This document shows, piece by piece, positions 46,232 through 54,554 of a stretch of 64,000 nucleotides of DNA. The stretch is from Stygiobacter sp. (GTDB taxonomy: Bacteria; Pseudomonadota; Alphaproteobacteria; Rhodospirillales; Magnetospirillaceae). The position numbers and the translations under genes are program-made. The stretch is taken from contig VBWB01000003.1 in assembly GCA_006218045.1 (NCBI GenBank), positions 41,834-105,833 of the forward strand, given 5' to 3'. The first letter of the stretch is position 1. Each line of letters opens with the position of its first letter. The notes under the pieces are model-generated. The model had not been told where the DNA came from, made no database searches, and saw only the letters and a program-made list of their open reading frames with translations.

Positions 46232-48700
46232 ATGCTGCATTCCCTGCGCAAAGCCAGGCTTCAGGCCATTCTTCCGGTCATTGTCATGAATGTGGCGGTG
46301 CTGGTCGGCGGTTTGATCTGGCTGGTGTGGGAATACGACAACAAGCAAAGCTCGGCCCAGGCATCGTTGGGAGCGCTGGCCCGGGCTTCGGCCATGTCGG
46401 TCGGCAAGATCTACGAATCCGCCGCCACCGGCCTGCGCCAGGACGATCCGGCCGCCGCCACCCGCATCGCTCAGATCATCGACAATAAAATGCGGCAGGT
46501 CCAGCCGGGCCTTGATCCGGGGGCCGATGTCTCGGATCGCGACTATGCCCGCGTGCTCGGACAGTTGGAGGAAGGCGGACTCTTTCCCGGCACCCCGATC
46601 ATCAACAGCCTGACCGGTGCGCCGCAATGGCCGCTGTCGCTGCGGCGCTCCGGCCCCGCCGGCGGCACCCAGATCGGATTGGTGCGCATGCTGTCGGTCG
46701 ACGACGTGCAGCGACCGCTGGAACAGGCCCGCGTCAAACCCGACGGCATGACCTGGATCATCCGTGACGATGGCACCATCATCACCGTGGCGCCGTGGCG
46801 CGCCGACCTGATCGGCCATAGCGCCAGCAGCCAATTGCCGGCCACGGCCTTGCGCGGTGGGGCCGAGCGGCTGACTTCCGTCGCCATCGACGGCATTGAT
46901 TATCTGGTGACCTCGGCCCCGGTGCAGGATCTGCCGCTGCGGGTGGCGGTGGCCGCCCCCATGTCCGACTATTTCATCGATTGGTGGCGCGAGGCCGGAT
47001 TACTGGGCCTGCTGATGCTGGTGATGACCGCCACCTCCTGGTATTCCGGCCACCGTCAATGGGCCTTGCTCGGGGATTTGGACGACGCCAACATCTTGTT
47101 ACAGCAAGAGGTGCGCAGCCAGAATGCCGTCCTCAACGCCGAAATCCGCGAACGCCAGGAGCACGAGAAGCTGGCCCGGGTGCTGCGCAACGCCTTGGAA
47201 TATTCCGGCTCCATGGTGCTGATCACCGACTCCCACGGATTGATGGAATACGCCAACCCGGCCTTCTTCAGGGCCACCGGCTACGATCTCGACGACATCA
47301 TCGGCAAGCGCCCGTCCATGTTGCGGCACCCTGAATTGTCGCCGCCCGCCACCGGCCTGTGGTCGAGCATCCTGGCCAGTCGGAGTTGGAGCGGCATGTT
47401 CTGCAACCGGCGCAAGGACGGCACGCCGCTTTGGGTGTCGGCGACCATTTCGCCGGTGACCGATTCCGCCGGTACCATCACCCATTTCGTCGCCGTCGAG
47501 GAAGACGCCACCAGCCGTCGCGACGGCGAAGAGGAATTGCGCGAGGCCAAACGCATGGCCGAGGCGGCCAGCCTGGCCAAATCCGAGTTCCTGTCGTCCA
47601 TGAGCCACGAATTGCGCACGCCCATGAACGCCATCCTGGGCTTTGCCCAGTTGTTGACCAATGCCGCCAGCGATTCCTTGGGGGAACGGCATCGCTTCTA
47701 TGCCGACAGCATCCTGAAAAGCGGCAACCACCTGCTCAGTCTGGTCAACGATATCCTGGACATGGCCCGCATCGAGGCCGGTCGGCTGTCACTGTCGTTC
47801 GAGCGGGTCGATCCCGATCAGGTGATGGCCGAGATCACCCCGATGATCGCCGCCACCGCCGAACGGCGCAAGGTGACCCTGATCGACGAGATTTCCGGGC
47901 GCGGCGCCCCGGCGGTGGAAGCCGACTTCACCCGCCTGAAGCAGGTTCTGATCAATCTGGCCAGCAATGCGGTCAAATACAACCGGACCGGCGGCACCGT
48001 GCGCTTTTCCGTCAGCCATGGCGAGACCGGGCCGGTGCGCATCGCCGTCAGCGACACCGGCATCGGCATCCCGGAAAAGCGCCGGGCCGAGGTGTTCCAA
48101 CCCTTCTCCCGCCTGGGGGCCGAGGCCTCGACGGTGGAAGGCACCGGCATCGGCCTGACCATCACCAAGATGCTGGTGGAGGCCATGGGCGGGCAGATCG
48201 GCTTTTTCACCCAGGAAAACCTGGGCACCACTTTCTGGCTGGAAATTCCCCGTGCCGCCGGCCAGCCAGCCCCGGCCCCAGCCGTCGCCGCCAACATTGC
48301 CCACCCCGATATTCCCTGCCGCATGACCGTGCTTTACATCGAAGACAACCCGTCCAACGTCGAGTTGATGCAAGAGGTGATCGAGCAGGATCATTGCTGC
48401 ACCTGCACCTTGCTGACCGCGAGCAATGCCGAGGATGGGCTGGAACTGGCCCGCACCCATCTGCCCGGCCTGGTGATCATGGACATCAATCTGCCCGGCA
48501 TGAACGGCATCGAGGCGGTGGCGCGCATGAAAGCCGATGCCGAATTGCGGCACATCCCGGTCATCGCCCTGTCCGCCGACGTCATGCCCGACACCATCCG
48601 CACCGGCATGAAGGCGGGCTTCCTGCGCTACCTGCGTAAGCCGCTGGATATCGGCGAATTCCGCAAGATCCTGCATCAGTTGGGAAAAATCAGGGATTAA
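46232..48700 (+). CDS. Membrane hybrid histidine kinase with PAS and intact receiver
   Basis: An 822-residue sensor kinase. Helix 1 lies at about 14-33, a periplasmic Cache-like sensor to about 248 (TWIIRDDGTIITVAP), and helix 2 at about 250-272. A PAS domain (about 315-425) is followed by HisKA (FLSSMSHELRTPMNAILGFA, His about 459), HATPase (NLASNAVKYN, DTGIGIPEKRR, GTGIGLTITK) and a receiver. The receiver is complete: IEDN (about 700), phospho-acceptor Asp in VIMDINLPGMNG (about 750), LSAD, and Lys in RYLRKPLDI (about 803). The kinase cores of this protein and of the divergent one are near-identical in motif, so they are paralogues. Confidence 0.9.
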   Translation: MLHSLRKARLQAILPVIVMNVAVLVGGLIWLVWEYDNKQSSAQASLGALARASAMSVGKIYESAATGLRQDDPAAATRIAQIIDNKMRQVQPGLDPGADVSDRDYARVLGQLEEGGLFPGTPIINSLTGAPQWPLSLRRSGPAGGTQIGLVRMLSVDDVQRPLEQARVKPDGMTWIIRDDGTIITVAPWRADLIGHSASSQLPATALRGGAERLTSVAIDGIDYLVTSAPVQDLPLRVAVAAPMSDYFIDWWREAGLLGLLMLVMTATSWYSGHRQWALLGDLDDANILLQQEVRSQNAVLNAEIRERQEHEKLARVLRNALEYSGSMVLITDSHGLMEYANPAFFRATGYDLDDIIGKRPSMLRHPELSPPATGLWSSILASRSWSGMFCNRRKDGTPLWVSATISPVTDSAGTITHFVAVEEDATSRRDGEEELREAKRMAEAASLAKSEFLSSMSHELRTPMNAILGFAQLLTNAASDSLGERHRFYADSILKSGNHLLSLVNDILDMARIEAGRLSLSFERVDPDQVMAEITPMIAATAERRKVTLIDEISGRGAPAVEADFTRLKQVLINLASNAVKYNRTGGTVRFSVSHGETGPVRIAVSDTGIGIPEKRRAEVFQPFSRLGAEASTVEGTGIGLTITKMLVEAMGGQIGFFTQENLGTTFWLEIPRAAGQPAPAPAVAANIAHPDIPCRMTVLYIEDNPSNVELMQEVIEQDHCCTCTLLTASNAEDGLELARTHLPGLVIMDINLPGMNGIEAVARMKADAELRHIPVIALSADVMPDTIRTGMKAGFLRYLRKPLDIGEFRKILHQLGKIRD

Positions 48701-48705
48701 CAGGG

Positions 48706-48868
48706 TGCGGAAAAACACCTATTTTTCTTTCCTCATTCCCGCGTAGGCGGGAATCCATGCCTCAGCGCACCATATCTTGTGGATAGATCGCGATATTGCC
48801 CCAGCATGGACCCCCGCCTGCGCGGGGGTGACGGATCAGAGAGTGGCAAACAGAGTTCTTCCGCAGCC
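48706..48868. repeat. REP/BIME-like paired palindrome, copy C
   Basis: ATTCCCGCGTAGGCGGGAAT (48735-48754) and ACCCCCGCCTGCGCGGGGGT (48810-48829) face each other. The outer flanks GTGCGGAA (48707-48714) and TTCTTCCGCAGCC (48857-48867 region) are inverted and shared with copy B, so the full unit is about 160 bp. Confidence 0.82.
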
Positions 48869-48873
48869 TGTTG

Positions 48874-49013
48874 GAGCCTCATGCGTTAAATCATACGCAT
48901 GAGGCTCTGGCGAGTATCCGAGCGAGCGGCCAAGCAATCCAAAGGATTGCGCCCGGCGAGGGGCTTATGAAGCCTAGACCATGATGCGTATGATTTTACG
49001 CATCATGGTCTAG
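48874..49013. repeat. MITE-like element with self-palindromic inverted termini
   Basis: The left end is a perfect 13-bp hairpin (GAGCCTCATGCGT / ACGCATGAGGCTC, loop 8, 48874-48907). The right end is a perfect 17-bp hairpin (48974-49013, loop TGATTT). The right end, reversed, matches the left at 27 of 34 positions, and the arm differences are paired so both hairpins stay perfect. Between them lie GCAATCC-AAA-GGATTGC (48934-48950) and GGCTT-ATG-AAGCC (48962-48974). The right arm contains the cheZ stop codon. Confidence 0.75.
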
Positions 49014-49765
49014 CCGAACAGCTTGTCGATTTCGTCCTGGCTGATGCCTTGATTTTCCAGAGCCGGGCCGTTGAGCAGCTTGGAATCGTCGTCGCGGTGA
49101 TCGGTAGTCTGTTTGGGGACGATTTCAGCGATGTTGTCCGGCCCCCAGATCTCGATCATGGCATTGACGCGAGACTCGATGTATTTCAACGTCTTGACCA
49201 CCTTGGTGATGCGCTGGCCGGTGATGTCCTGGAAGTTACAGGCCTCGAACATGGTGATGACGGTTTCGTTGATGTCCTCGGCCAGACGCTTCACATAGGC
49301 GTCGTCCCCGTGCGAGCCGATTTCGCTGGTCAGCGATTCGATCTTTTCGGCGGCTTCCAGGATGGTCTGGGTGGCACCCTCGGTGGCTTCGACGATGGCG
49401 TCGAGTTCAAAGGTGACGGCGAGGATGCGGTCTTCGTCGGAATCCTTGGGCCGCAGAGCGGCGATTTCCTGCTTGGTCTGCTCGATACAGACGGCCAGGG
49501 CGCGCAGCTCGGTCTTCAGCATGGAGACTTCGGCCTGCTTTTGCGTGACCATCTCGTCCATGCTGGCCACCTGGGCATCCAGGGGCGGGGCTTCCTCACC
49601 GCGCATGGTGTGTTCCAGGGTGCGGATGTCGTGACGGATCTCGTTCAGAACCTTCAGCACCTCGTCATTGGAGGCGCCGCCCAGCATGACCGGGGTCCCG
49701 CCCTTGGTCGCCTGGGCCTTGAGGCGCTGGATTTCCGCGGTAAACAGCTTGCGTTCAGTCATCAT
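49010..49765 (-). CDS. cheZ: Protein phosphatase CheZ
   Basis: A 251-residue, mostly helical protein. It carries the CheZ signature ACNFQDITGQRITKVVKTLKY (about 175-195), with the catalytic Gln in QDITGQR, and the C-terminal CheY-binding tail ISQDEIDKLFG. CheZ dephosphorylates CheY-P and so sets flagellar switching. The start is one of two adjacent ATGs (49765 or 49762), with GGAGGG about 15 nt upstream. The gene stands apart from any che operon in this window. Its stop codon lies within the palindromic element to its 3' side, which may end its transcript. Confidence 0.85.
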   Translation of the reverse strand: MMTERKLFTAEIQRLKAQATKGGTPVMLGGASNDEVLKVLNEIRHDIRTLEHTMRGEEAPPLDAQVASMDEMVTQKQAEVSMLKTELRALAVCIEQTKQEIAALRPKDSDEDRILAVTFELDAIVEATEGATQTILEAAEKIESLTSEIGSHGDDAYVKRLAEDINETVITMFEACNFQDITGQRITKVVKTLKYIESRVNAMIEIWGPDNIAEIVPKQTTDHRDDDSKLLNGPALENQGISQDEIDKLFG

Positions 49766-49812
49766 TTCGGGCCGCGCCCTCCCCCGCCAATGGATAGTAT
49801 TGCAACACCGGC

Positions 49813-50238
49813 TTAATCCGCATCCCCATGCGCGCCGGCTGCGGCCTCGACCCAAGGGCGATAGGCGATATCGGCCCTTAAGATATGATCCGTCAGCCAT
49901 CTTTTCAGAAAAACCATCAGATCGTCATCAAGAACTTGCCGTTCACCGGCCATCCAACGCTGCCGGGCCTCACGCACCCGGTTTTCCAGGTCGCGGTGGC
50001 TTTGGATGTGCTGCTCGCGCTCGGGATAGCCGATCTCGGTCATCAACGCCTCTTCGCGATGGAAGTGGTGTTCCACGTATTCCACCAGCACATTGATGAC
50101 GCTGCCGACCACGTCGCGGCTTTGGCCGGTCTCGATGGCGTCCTGCAACTGGTTGATCAGGTTGATGAGGATCCGGTGATCCGAATCGATCATGGCGCTG
50201 CCGACGCTATAGGTCTCGCTCCATGTCAGGACCGCCAT
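49813..50238 (-). CDS. Bacteriohemerythrin
   Basis: A 141-residue single-domain hemerythrin that binds O2 at a di-iron site. The ligand pattern is present: SDHRILINLINQL, EHHFHREEALM, HIQSHRDL and LTDHILRAD. The ATG at 50238 (MAVLTWSETYSVG) is the usual family start and has GAGG upstream; ATG 50250 is possible. It lies directly upstream of cheZ on the same strand, and oxygen sensing or delivery would fit with aerotaxis. A second hemerythrin is encoded at 51667. Confidence 0.9.
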   Translation of the reverse strand: MAVLTWSETYSVGSAMIDSDHRILINLINQLQDAIETGQSRDVVGSVINVLVEYVEHHFHREEALMTEIGYPEREQHIQSHRDLENRVREARQRWMAGERQVLDDDLMVFLKRWLTDHILRADIAYRPWVEAAAGAHGDAD

Positions 50239-50347
50239 CTCGTACCTCATCCCTGTGCCCAACAGTTCAATAGCATTGGATGGAGGCTTGATACAAGCGG
50301 GCGGCGGTTTACACTGCATGACAAGATAGGGACGCGGAGGCCCGAAG

Positions 50348-51337
50348 GTGAAGCGTTGGCGTCTGGCCACTTTTAATCTGGAAAGCCTGGACGACCGTCT
50401 GCCCGGTGCCGACGATTTCGCCGACCGGCTGGCGGTGATGCGCCCGCAATTGCAGCGTCTGCGCGCCGATATCCTGTGCTTGCAGGAAGTCAATGCCCAT
50501 ACCGTCGACGGCAAGCGCGGCCCGCGTCAGGCCACCGGCCTGGAGCGCCTGCTCGACGGCACCGCCTATGCGGGCTATCACCGGGTGATCAGCCTGAACC
50601 GGGGCGGCATGCGGTCGGCGGACCGTCACAATCTGGTCATCCTGTCGCGTTTTCCCATTCTGTCCCATGGCCAGGTTTGGCACGATCTGGTGCCGCCGCC
50701 GGCCATCTTGCCGGTGACCGCGCGCCCCACCCCCGATCAGGCCCAGGCGGTGGAATGGGATCGGCCCATCCTGTGGGCCGATGTGGATTTGGGGCATGAA
50801 CGGGTGCTGCACGTGGTCAACCTGCATCTGCGCGCCCCCCGGGCGGCGTGGCTGGCCGGGCAAAAGGCCGACCATGGCCGCTGGCTCAGTGTCGGTGGTT
50901 GGGCCGAGGGCTTTTATCTGGCGGCGGTCAAACGCGCCGGTCAGGCCTTGGAAGCGCGGCTTTGGGTCGAGCAGGTGTTCGACGCGCAAGCGGATGCGCT
51001 GGTGGCGGTCTGCGGCGATTTCAATGCTGCCGACCGCGAGGCGCCGGTCAGAACGCTACGCGGCGACGAAGAGGATACCGGCAACGGCCATCTGGCCGCC
51101 CGCATGCTGGTGCCGGCGGAACGTTCCATCCCTGAAAGCCAGCGCTTCAGCGTGGTTCACCACGGCCAGCAGGTGATGTTGGATCACATCTTGCTGTCGC
51201 GCCCGCTGTTGGGTCATCTGGCGGCGTGCGAAATCCACAACGAGACCCTGGGCGACGAGCTGGTCAGCCCGGTGACGGTGCGGACCCCGCCAGACAGCTT
51301 TCACGCCCCCATGGTGGCGGAATTCACCCGCGGCTGA
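50348..51337 (+). CDS. Endonuclease/exonuclease/phosphatase family protein
   Basis: A 329-residue metal-dependent hydrolase of the EEP superfamily. Active-site segments are visible in order: LATFNLESL, ILCLQEVN, NLHLRAP, VCGDFNAADRE, MLDHILLS and DSFHAPMVAEF. There is no signal peptide. The substrate could be a nucleic acid, a phospholipid or another phosphodiester. It is divergent from a hemerythrin gene, and its 3' end overlaps a small opposite-strand gene. Confidence 0.88.
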   Translation: MKRWRLATFNLESLDDRLPGADDFADRLAVMRPQLQRLRADILCLQEVNAHTVDGKRGPRQATGLERLLDGTAYAGYHRVISLNRGGMRSADRHNLVILSRFPILSHGQVWHDLVPPPAILPVTARPTPDQAQAVEWDRPILWADVDLGHERVLHVVNLHLRAPRAAWLAGQKADHGRWLSVGGWAEGFYLAAVKRAGQALEARLWVEQVFDAQADALVAVCGDFNAADREAPVRTLRGDEEDTGNGHLAARMLVPAERSIPESQRFSVVHHGQQVMLDHILLSRPLLGHLAACEIHNETLGDELVSPVTVRTPPDSFHAPMVAEFTRG

Positions 51338-51552
51338 CTTGGGGGCGGCGGAGGGAGGGAGACGCCATGCGCGGCGCGGCGACCGAAGCGCACCAGATGA
51401 CGCATCAGATTCTGGCGCAGGAAGGATTTTTCCGGGCGGTTGTCCAGCCGGTCGTGAATGCGCTCGAAACGGTCGAGATCGCCGGGCACCCGGCAGCCTT
51501 CCCGATGATCGGGCAGGGCGTCACCGCAGAACGGACAGCAGGCATAAGGCAT
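51301..51552 (-). CDS. Small putative zinc-ribbon protein
   Basis: An 83-residue open frame beginning MPYACCPFCGDALPDHREGC. The CPFC knuckle and following Cys resemble a zinc ribbon, though the second pair is incomplete. The C-terminus is Pro-rich (LPPPPPSQPRV). It overlaps the 3' end of the EEP gene by 37 bp and is followed on the same strand by nothing close. No known family is recognised; it may be a real small gene or a chance frame. Confidence 0.4.
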   Translation of the reverse strand: MPYACCPFCGDALPDHREGCRVPGDLDRFERIHDRLDNRPEKSFLRQNLMRHLVRFGRRAAHGVSLPPPPPSQPRVNSATMGA

Positions 51553-51666
51553 GGCACGCCCCCCTTTCGCACTCTCCATGCGCCGATCATCGGCCGCAAG
51601 ACGGCGTAAGGCAAACCGGCATCGGACGGATGCGGCCCGTTCAAGAGGATAGGGTTGTGCGCTGCG

Positions 51667-52086
51667 CTAAGCCATCATCGAGGGGAGATGTCCGCTCAGG
51701 CAAGAGACATAGCGGGAATCCTCGCTACGGATGTGGTGCACCAGCCAATCACTGAGAAACCCGTGCAACTCCGCCGCCGCCACCGTGGACGGATCGTGGT
51801 CATAGGTTCTTTCCAGGGCGCGCACATGTTCGGCCATGATGCGGTGCGACTGACGGTGGGCGGCCAGATCGTCGTAACCGGCGGCCTCCATCAGCCGCTC
51901 TTCCTCGCCGAAATGGTAATAGACGTAGCGGATCAGTTCGCCCAGAACCAAGCCGGTGACATCGCGGGAATTGCCGGCGCCGACCGCCGCGCCCAACTGG
52001 TTGAGCAGATCGATCAGGCGGCGGTGATGGTCGTCCAGATGGTCGATTCCGACGCTCATGTCCTCATTCCACAGCACGACGGCCAT
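51667..52086 (-). CDS. Bacteriohemerythrin (second copy)
   Basis: A 139-residue hemerythrin with di-iron ligands in DDHHRRLIDLL, YVYYHFGEEERLM, AAHRQSHRIM and LVHHIRSEDSRY. It shares the MAV.W.E..SVG N-terminus with the protein at 49813 but is clearly diverged, so the two are old paralogues rather than a recent duplication. It is expected to be cytosolic and to bind O2. Hemerythrin multiplicity is typical of microaerophilic magnetotactic and related bacteria. Confidence 0.9.
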   Translation of the reverse strand: MAVVLWNEDMSVGIDHLDDHHRRLIDLLNQLGAAVGAGNSRDVTGLVLGELIRYVYYHFGEEERLMEAAGYDDLAAHRQSHRIMAEHVRALERTYDHDPSTVAAAELHGFLSDWLVHHIRSEDSRYVSCLSGHLPSMMA

Positions 52087-52198
52087 GCGTTTCCCCTTTC
52101 CGGCTTATTGAGTACCCGGATTTTCAATGGGGAAAAGCATAGCATGGTGCGCCGCAAAATGGGTAATGCCGTGCGTGCAAGGCGGCCTTGATATGGGC

Positions 52199-52885
52199 TC
52201 AGGGGCCTTCGACCAGGACGATCTCGGCTTCGTCGGTGCAATGGATGTCCAGGCTGGCCTCGTCGGTGATGGCCAGCCCGTCGCGTGGGGCGAGGCTGAT
52301 GCCGTTCACTACCGGATTGCCGCGCGCCGCCACCAGATAGGCATGTTGGCCGCGCAAGCGGTGGCTGATGCGATCGCCGGGGCTGATGATACCGCCGAGG
52401 ATGCGGGCGTCCTGGTTGATCATCGGCGCATCATCTTCGGCGAAGCCCGAGGCCAGCACCCGCAATTGCCCCGGCTGGCGCGGGAACGGCCTGGTTTCCC
52501 AGCGCGGTGCCAACCCGCGGGCGCGTGGCAGGATCCATATCTGGAACAAGGTGGTGGGTCCGTCCTCTCGGTTGTATTCGGCGTGGCGGATGCCGGTGCC
52601 GGCGCTCATCACCTGCACCTGCCCGGCCTCGGTGCGGCCTTCATTGCCCAGGCTGTCCTGGTGGGTGATGGCACCTTCGCGCACATAGGTGACGATTTCC
52701 ATGTCACGGTGGCCGTGGGGGTCGAAGCCGGTATGGGCGGCGATGGTATCGTCGTTCCACACCCGGACCACGCCCCAGCCGAGACGCTGTTGGTCGAGAT
52801 AATCGGCGAAGCTGAAATGGTAATGGGCGTGCAGCCACTCATTGTCGAAGCGGCCCAAACGGGCGAAGGGGCGATGGTCGAGCAT
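52199..52885 (-). CDS. Pirin family protein
   Basis: A 228-residue bicupin of the pirin/YhhW type. The metal site is seen as the His pair in FDPHGHRDMEIVTYV plus GTGIRHAEYN, and the C-terminal cupin ends EAEIVLVEGP. Some members have quercetin dioxygenase activity, while others act as redox regulators. The start is ATG 52885; the very long open frame upstream is the shadow of the potassium channel gene. It is divergent from that channel, with 120 bp between. Confidence 0.9.
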   Translation of the reverse strand: MLDHRPFARLGRFDNEWLHAHYHFSFADYLDQQRLGWGVVRVWNDDTIAAHTGFDPHGHRDMEIVTYVREGAITHQDSLGNEGRTEAGQVQVMSAGTGIRHAEYNREDGPTTLFQIWILPRARGLAPRWETRPFPRQPGQLRVLASGFAEDDAPMINQDARILGGIISPGDRISHRLRGQHAYLVAARGNPVVNGISLAPRDGLAITDEASLDIHCTDEAEIVLVEGP

Positions 52886-53005
52886 GGTCGGTCCGGGTCT
52901 GTTGGTCCTTTGATATCGTGGGCGAACGGTGTTTCGCCAAGGGGTGGCTGGTATTTTGCCGTCACTGGGTGTACATCCGGCCCGAGACGGCGGGACGAGG
53001 GTACG

Positions 53006-54142
53006 ATGCTGGCGCAATGGCTTGAGACTTTGTTGAGCGGCGATCCCATGGCACCGCGGCAGGCGAAATTCTATCGCTGGCTGATCATGCTGGCGGTGGT
53101 CGCCTTCACCGGCGAAACCGTGCTCGATACGGTGCCCGGTATCTTCGGTGTCTGGGAACCGGTGGTGATCGTCGCCGATCATCTGTTTCTTTCCGTGGTG
53201 GCGGCGGATTTTTTCCTGCGGTTGGCGGCGGCGTGGCTGTCGAGCGCGCGCGGGCAGGCGTTGCTGGGCTACGTGTTCAGCCCATTCGGCCTGTTCGACC
53301 TGCTTGCCTTCGCCCCCGTCGCCGTCAGCGATCTGTTGGGGTGGCCGCATGACGTCGACACCGCCTTCGGTATCCTGGCCTTTCTCAAGCTGGCCCGCTA
53401 CTCCCCCGCCCTGGAAACACTGGGGGCGGTGCTGATGGCGGAATGGCGGCCCTTGCTGTCGGCCATGTTCATCATGGCGCTTTTGGTCTTGTTCACCTCG
53501 ACGGTGCTGTATTTCGTCGAGCGCCACATCAATCCCGGCATGAGCAGCATCCCCCATGCCATGTGGTGGAGCGTGGTCACCCTGGCCACCTTGGGCTATG
53601 GCGACGTGATCCCGTTCAGCGCCCTGGGCAAGGTGCTGGGCGCCTTTGTCGGCGTGCTGGGCCTGGGTATGTTCGCGCTGCCGGCATCGATCCTGGCCTC
53701 GGGCTTCACCGAGGAAATGCGGCGGCGCAATTTCGTCAACACCTGGCATCTGGTGGCCAAAGTGCCGTTCTTCGCCAAATTGCAGGCGGCCCAGATCGCC
53801 CAATTGGCCGCCTTGCTGAAAATGCAGCGCATTATCAGCGGCGAGGTGCTGATGCGGGAAGGCGACGACGCCGATTGCATGTATTTTCTGATTTCCGGTC
53901 AGGTCCAGGTCAGCGGTCCCGCCGGCACCTTCGTGCTGAAAGCGGGCGATTTCTTCGGCGAGATCGCGCTTTTGCAACATTGTCAGCGCACCGCCACCGT
54001 ATCCGCCTTGACCCGCTGTCAGGTGCTGGTATTGGATGCCCGCGACTTTCAGCAATTCACCGACAAGTCGCCGGAGATCCTGGCCACCATCCGCGCCACC
54101 GCGCAAGCGCGCCTGTCGCAAGGGGAAGAGCAGACGTCGTGA
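53006..54142 (+). CDS. Cyclic nucleotide-gated potassium channel (MlotiK1-like)
   Basis: A 378-residue membrane channel. Six transmembrane segments span about 20-225, with the K+ selectivity filter TLATLGYGD (about residue 192-200) after the pore helix. A C-terminal cyclic-nucleotide-binding domain (about 255-370) contains the phosphate-binding cassette GDFFGEIALLQHCQRTATVSA. Length and layout match MlotiK1, which lacks the C-linker of animal CNG channels. ATG 53006 has ACGAGGG upstream. The stop overlaps the next start (GTGA). Confidence 0.88.
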   Translation: MLAQWLETLLSGDPMAPRQAKFYRWLIMLAVVAFTGETVLDTVPGIFGVWEPVVIVADHLFLSVVAADFFLRLAAAWLSSARGQALLGYVFSPFGLFDLLAFAPVAVSDLLGWPHDVDTAFGILAFLKLARYSPALETLGAVLMAEWRPLLSAMFIMALLVLFTSTVLYFVERHINPGMSSIPHAMWWSVVTLATLGYGDVIPFSALGKVLGAFVGVLGLGMFALPASILASGFTEEMRRRNFVNTWHLVAKVPFFAKLQAAQIAQLAALLKMQRIISGEVLMREGDDADCMYFLISGQVQVSGPAGTFVLKAGDFFGEIALLQHCQRTATVSALTRCQVLVLDARDFQQFTDKSPEILATIRATAQARLSQGEEQTS

Positions 54143-54483
54143 GCGAACCGAAACTGAAAGCCAAGCTGTTCATCCACGCGGCCATCCGCCGCTGTAGCTT
54201 GCAGGCGCTGCCGGCGGTGGTGGCGCATAAGGGCGACGAGGATTCCGGCACCATCCTGGTGCGGGTGTACATGGGCGGGCGGCAATGCCGGGTCTATGGT
54301 CAGGTGCGCGACGCCGAGGGGCGGTTGGGCTGGCTGTGCGTCACCGGCGGCCAGCCGGTGGACGAGGAGCGGGCCGAGGCCTATGTGGCCCGGGCGCGGG
54401 CCATCGACGGCGATCTGTGGGTCTTGGACGTGGACAGCGCCGACGGCACGGCGCCGTTTCTCGAACCGTTGTTCAGCGCCTGA
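54139..54483 (+). CDS. DUF1491 family protein
   Basis: A 114-residue small protein of the alphaproteobacterial DUF1491 family (LKAKLFIHAAIRRCSLQALPAVVAHKGDEDSGTILVRV; ends DLWVLDVDS). Function is unknown. It starts with GTG inside the channel stop codon (GTGA), so its translation depends on that of the K+ channel, which is an unusual pairing. The downstream frame continues cleanly to TGA at 54483. Confidence 0.82.
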   Translation: MSEPKLKAKLFIHAAIRRCSLQALPAVVAHKGDEDSGTILVRVYMGGRQCRVYGQVRDAEGRLGWLCVTGGQPVDEERAEAYVARARAIDGDLWVLDVDSADGTAPFLEPLFSA

Positions 54484-54554
54484 AGCCTTGCGCCGGGGCA
54501 AAAATGGTTTAGAACCAAGCGCCGTATCGCCCCAAGTTGCGCAAAGGACATGCC

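Noticed and set aside
52127..53005. N-terminal extension of the K+ channel frame
   Set aside because: It runs antisense through pirin and has no membrane or domain character; ATG 53006 has a ribosome site.
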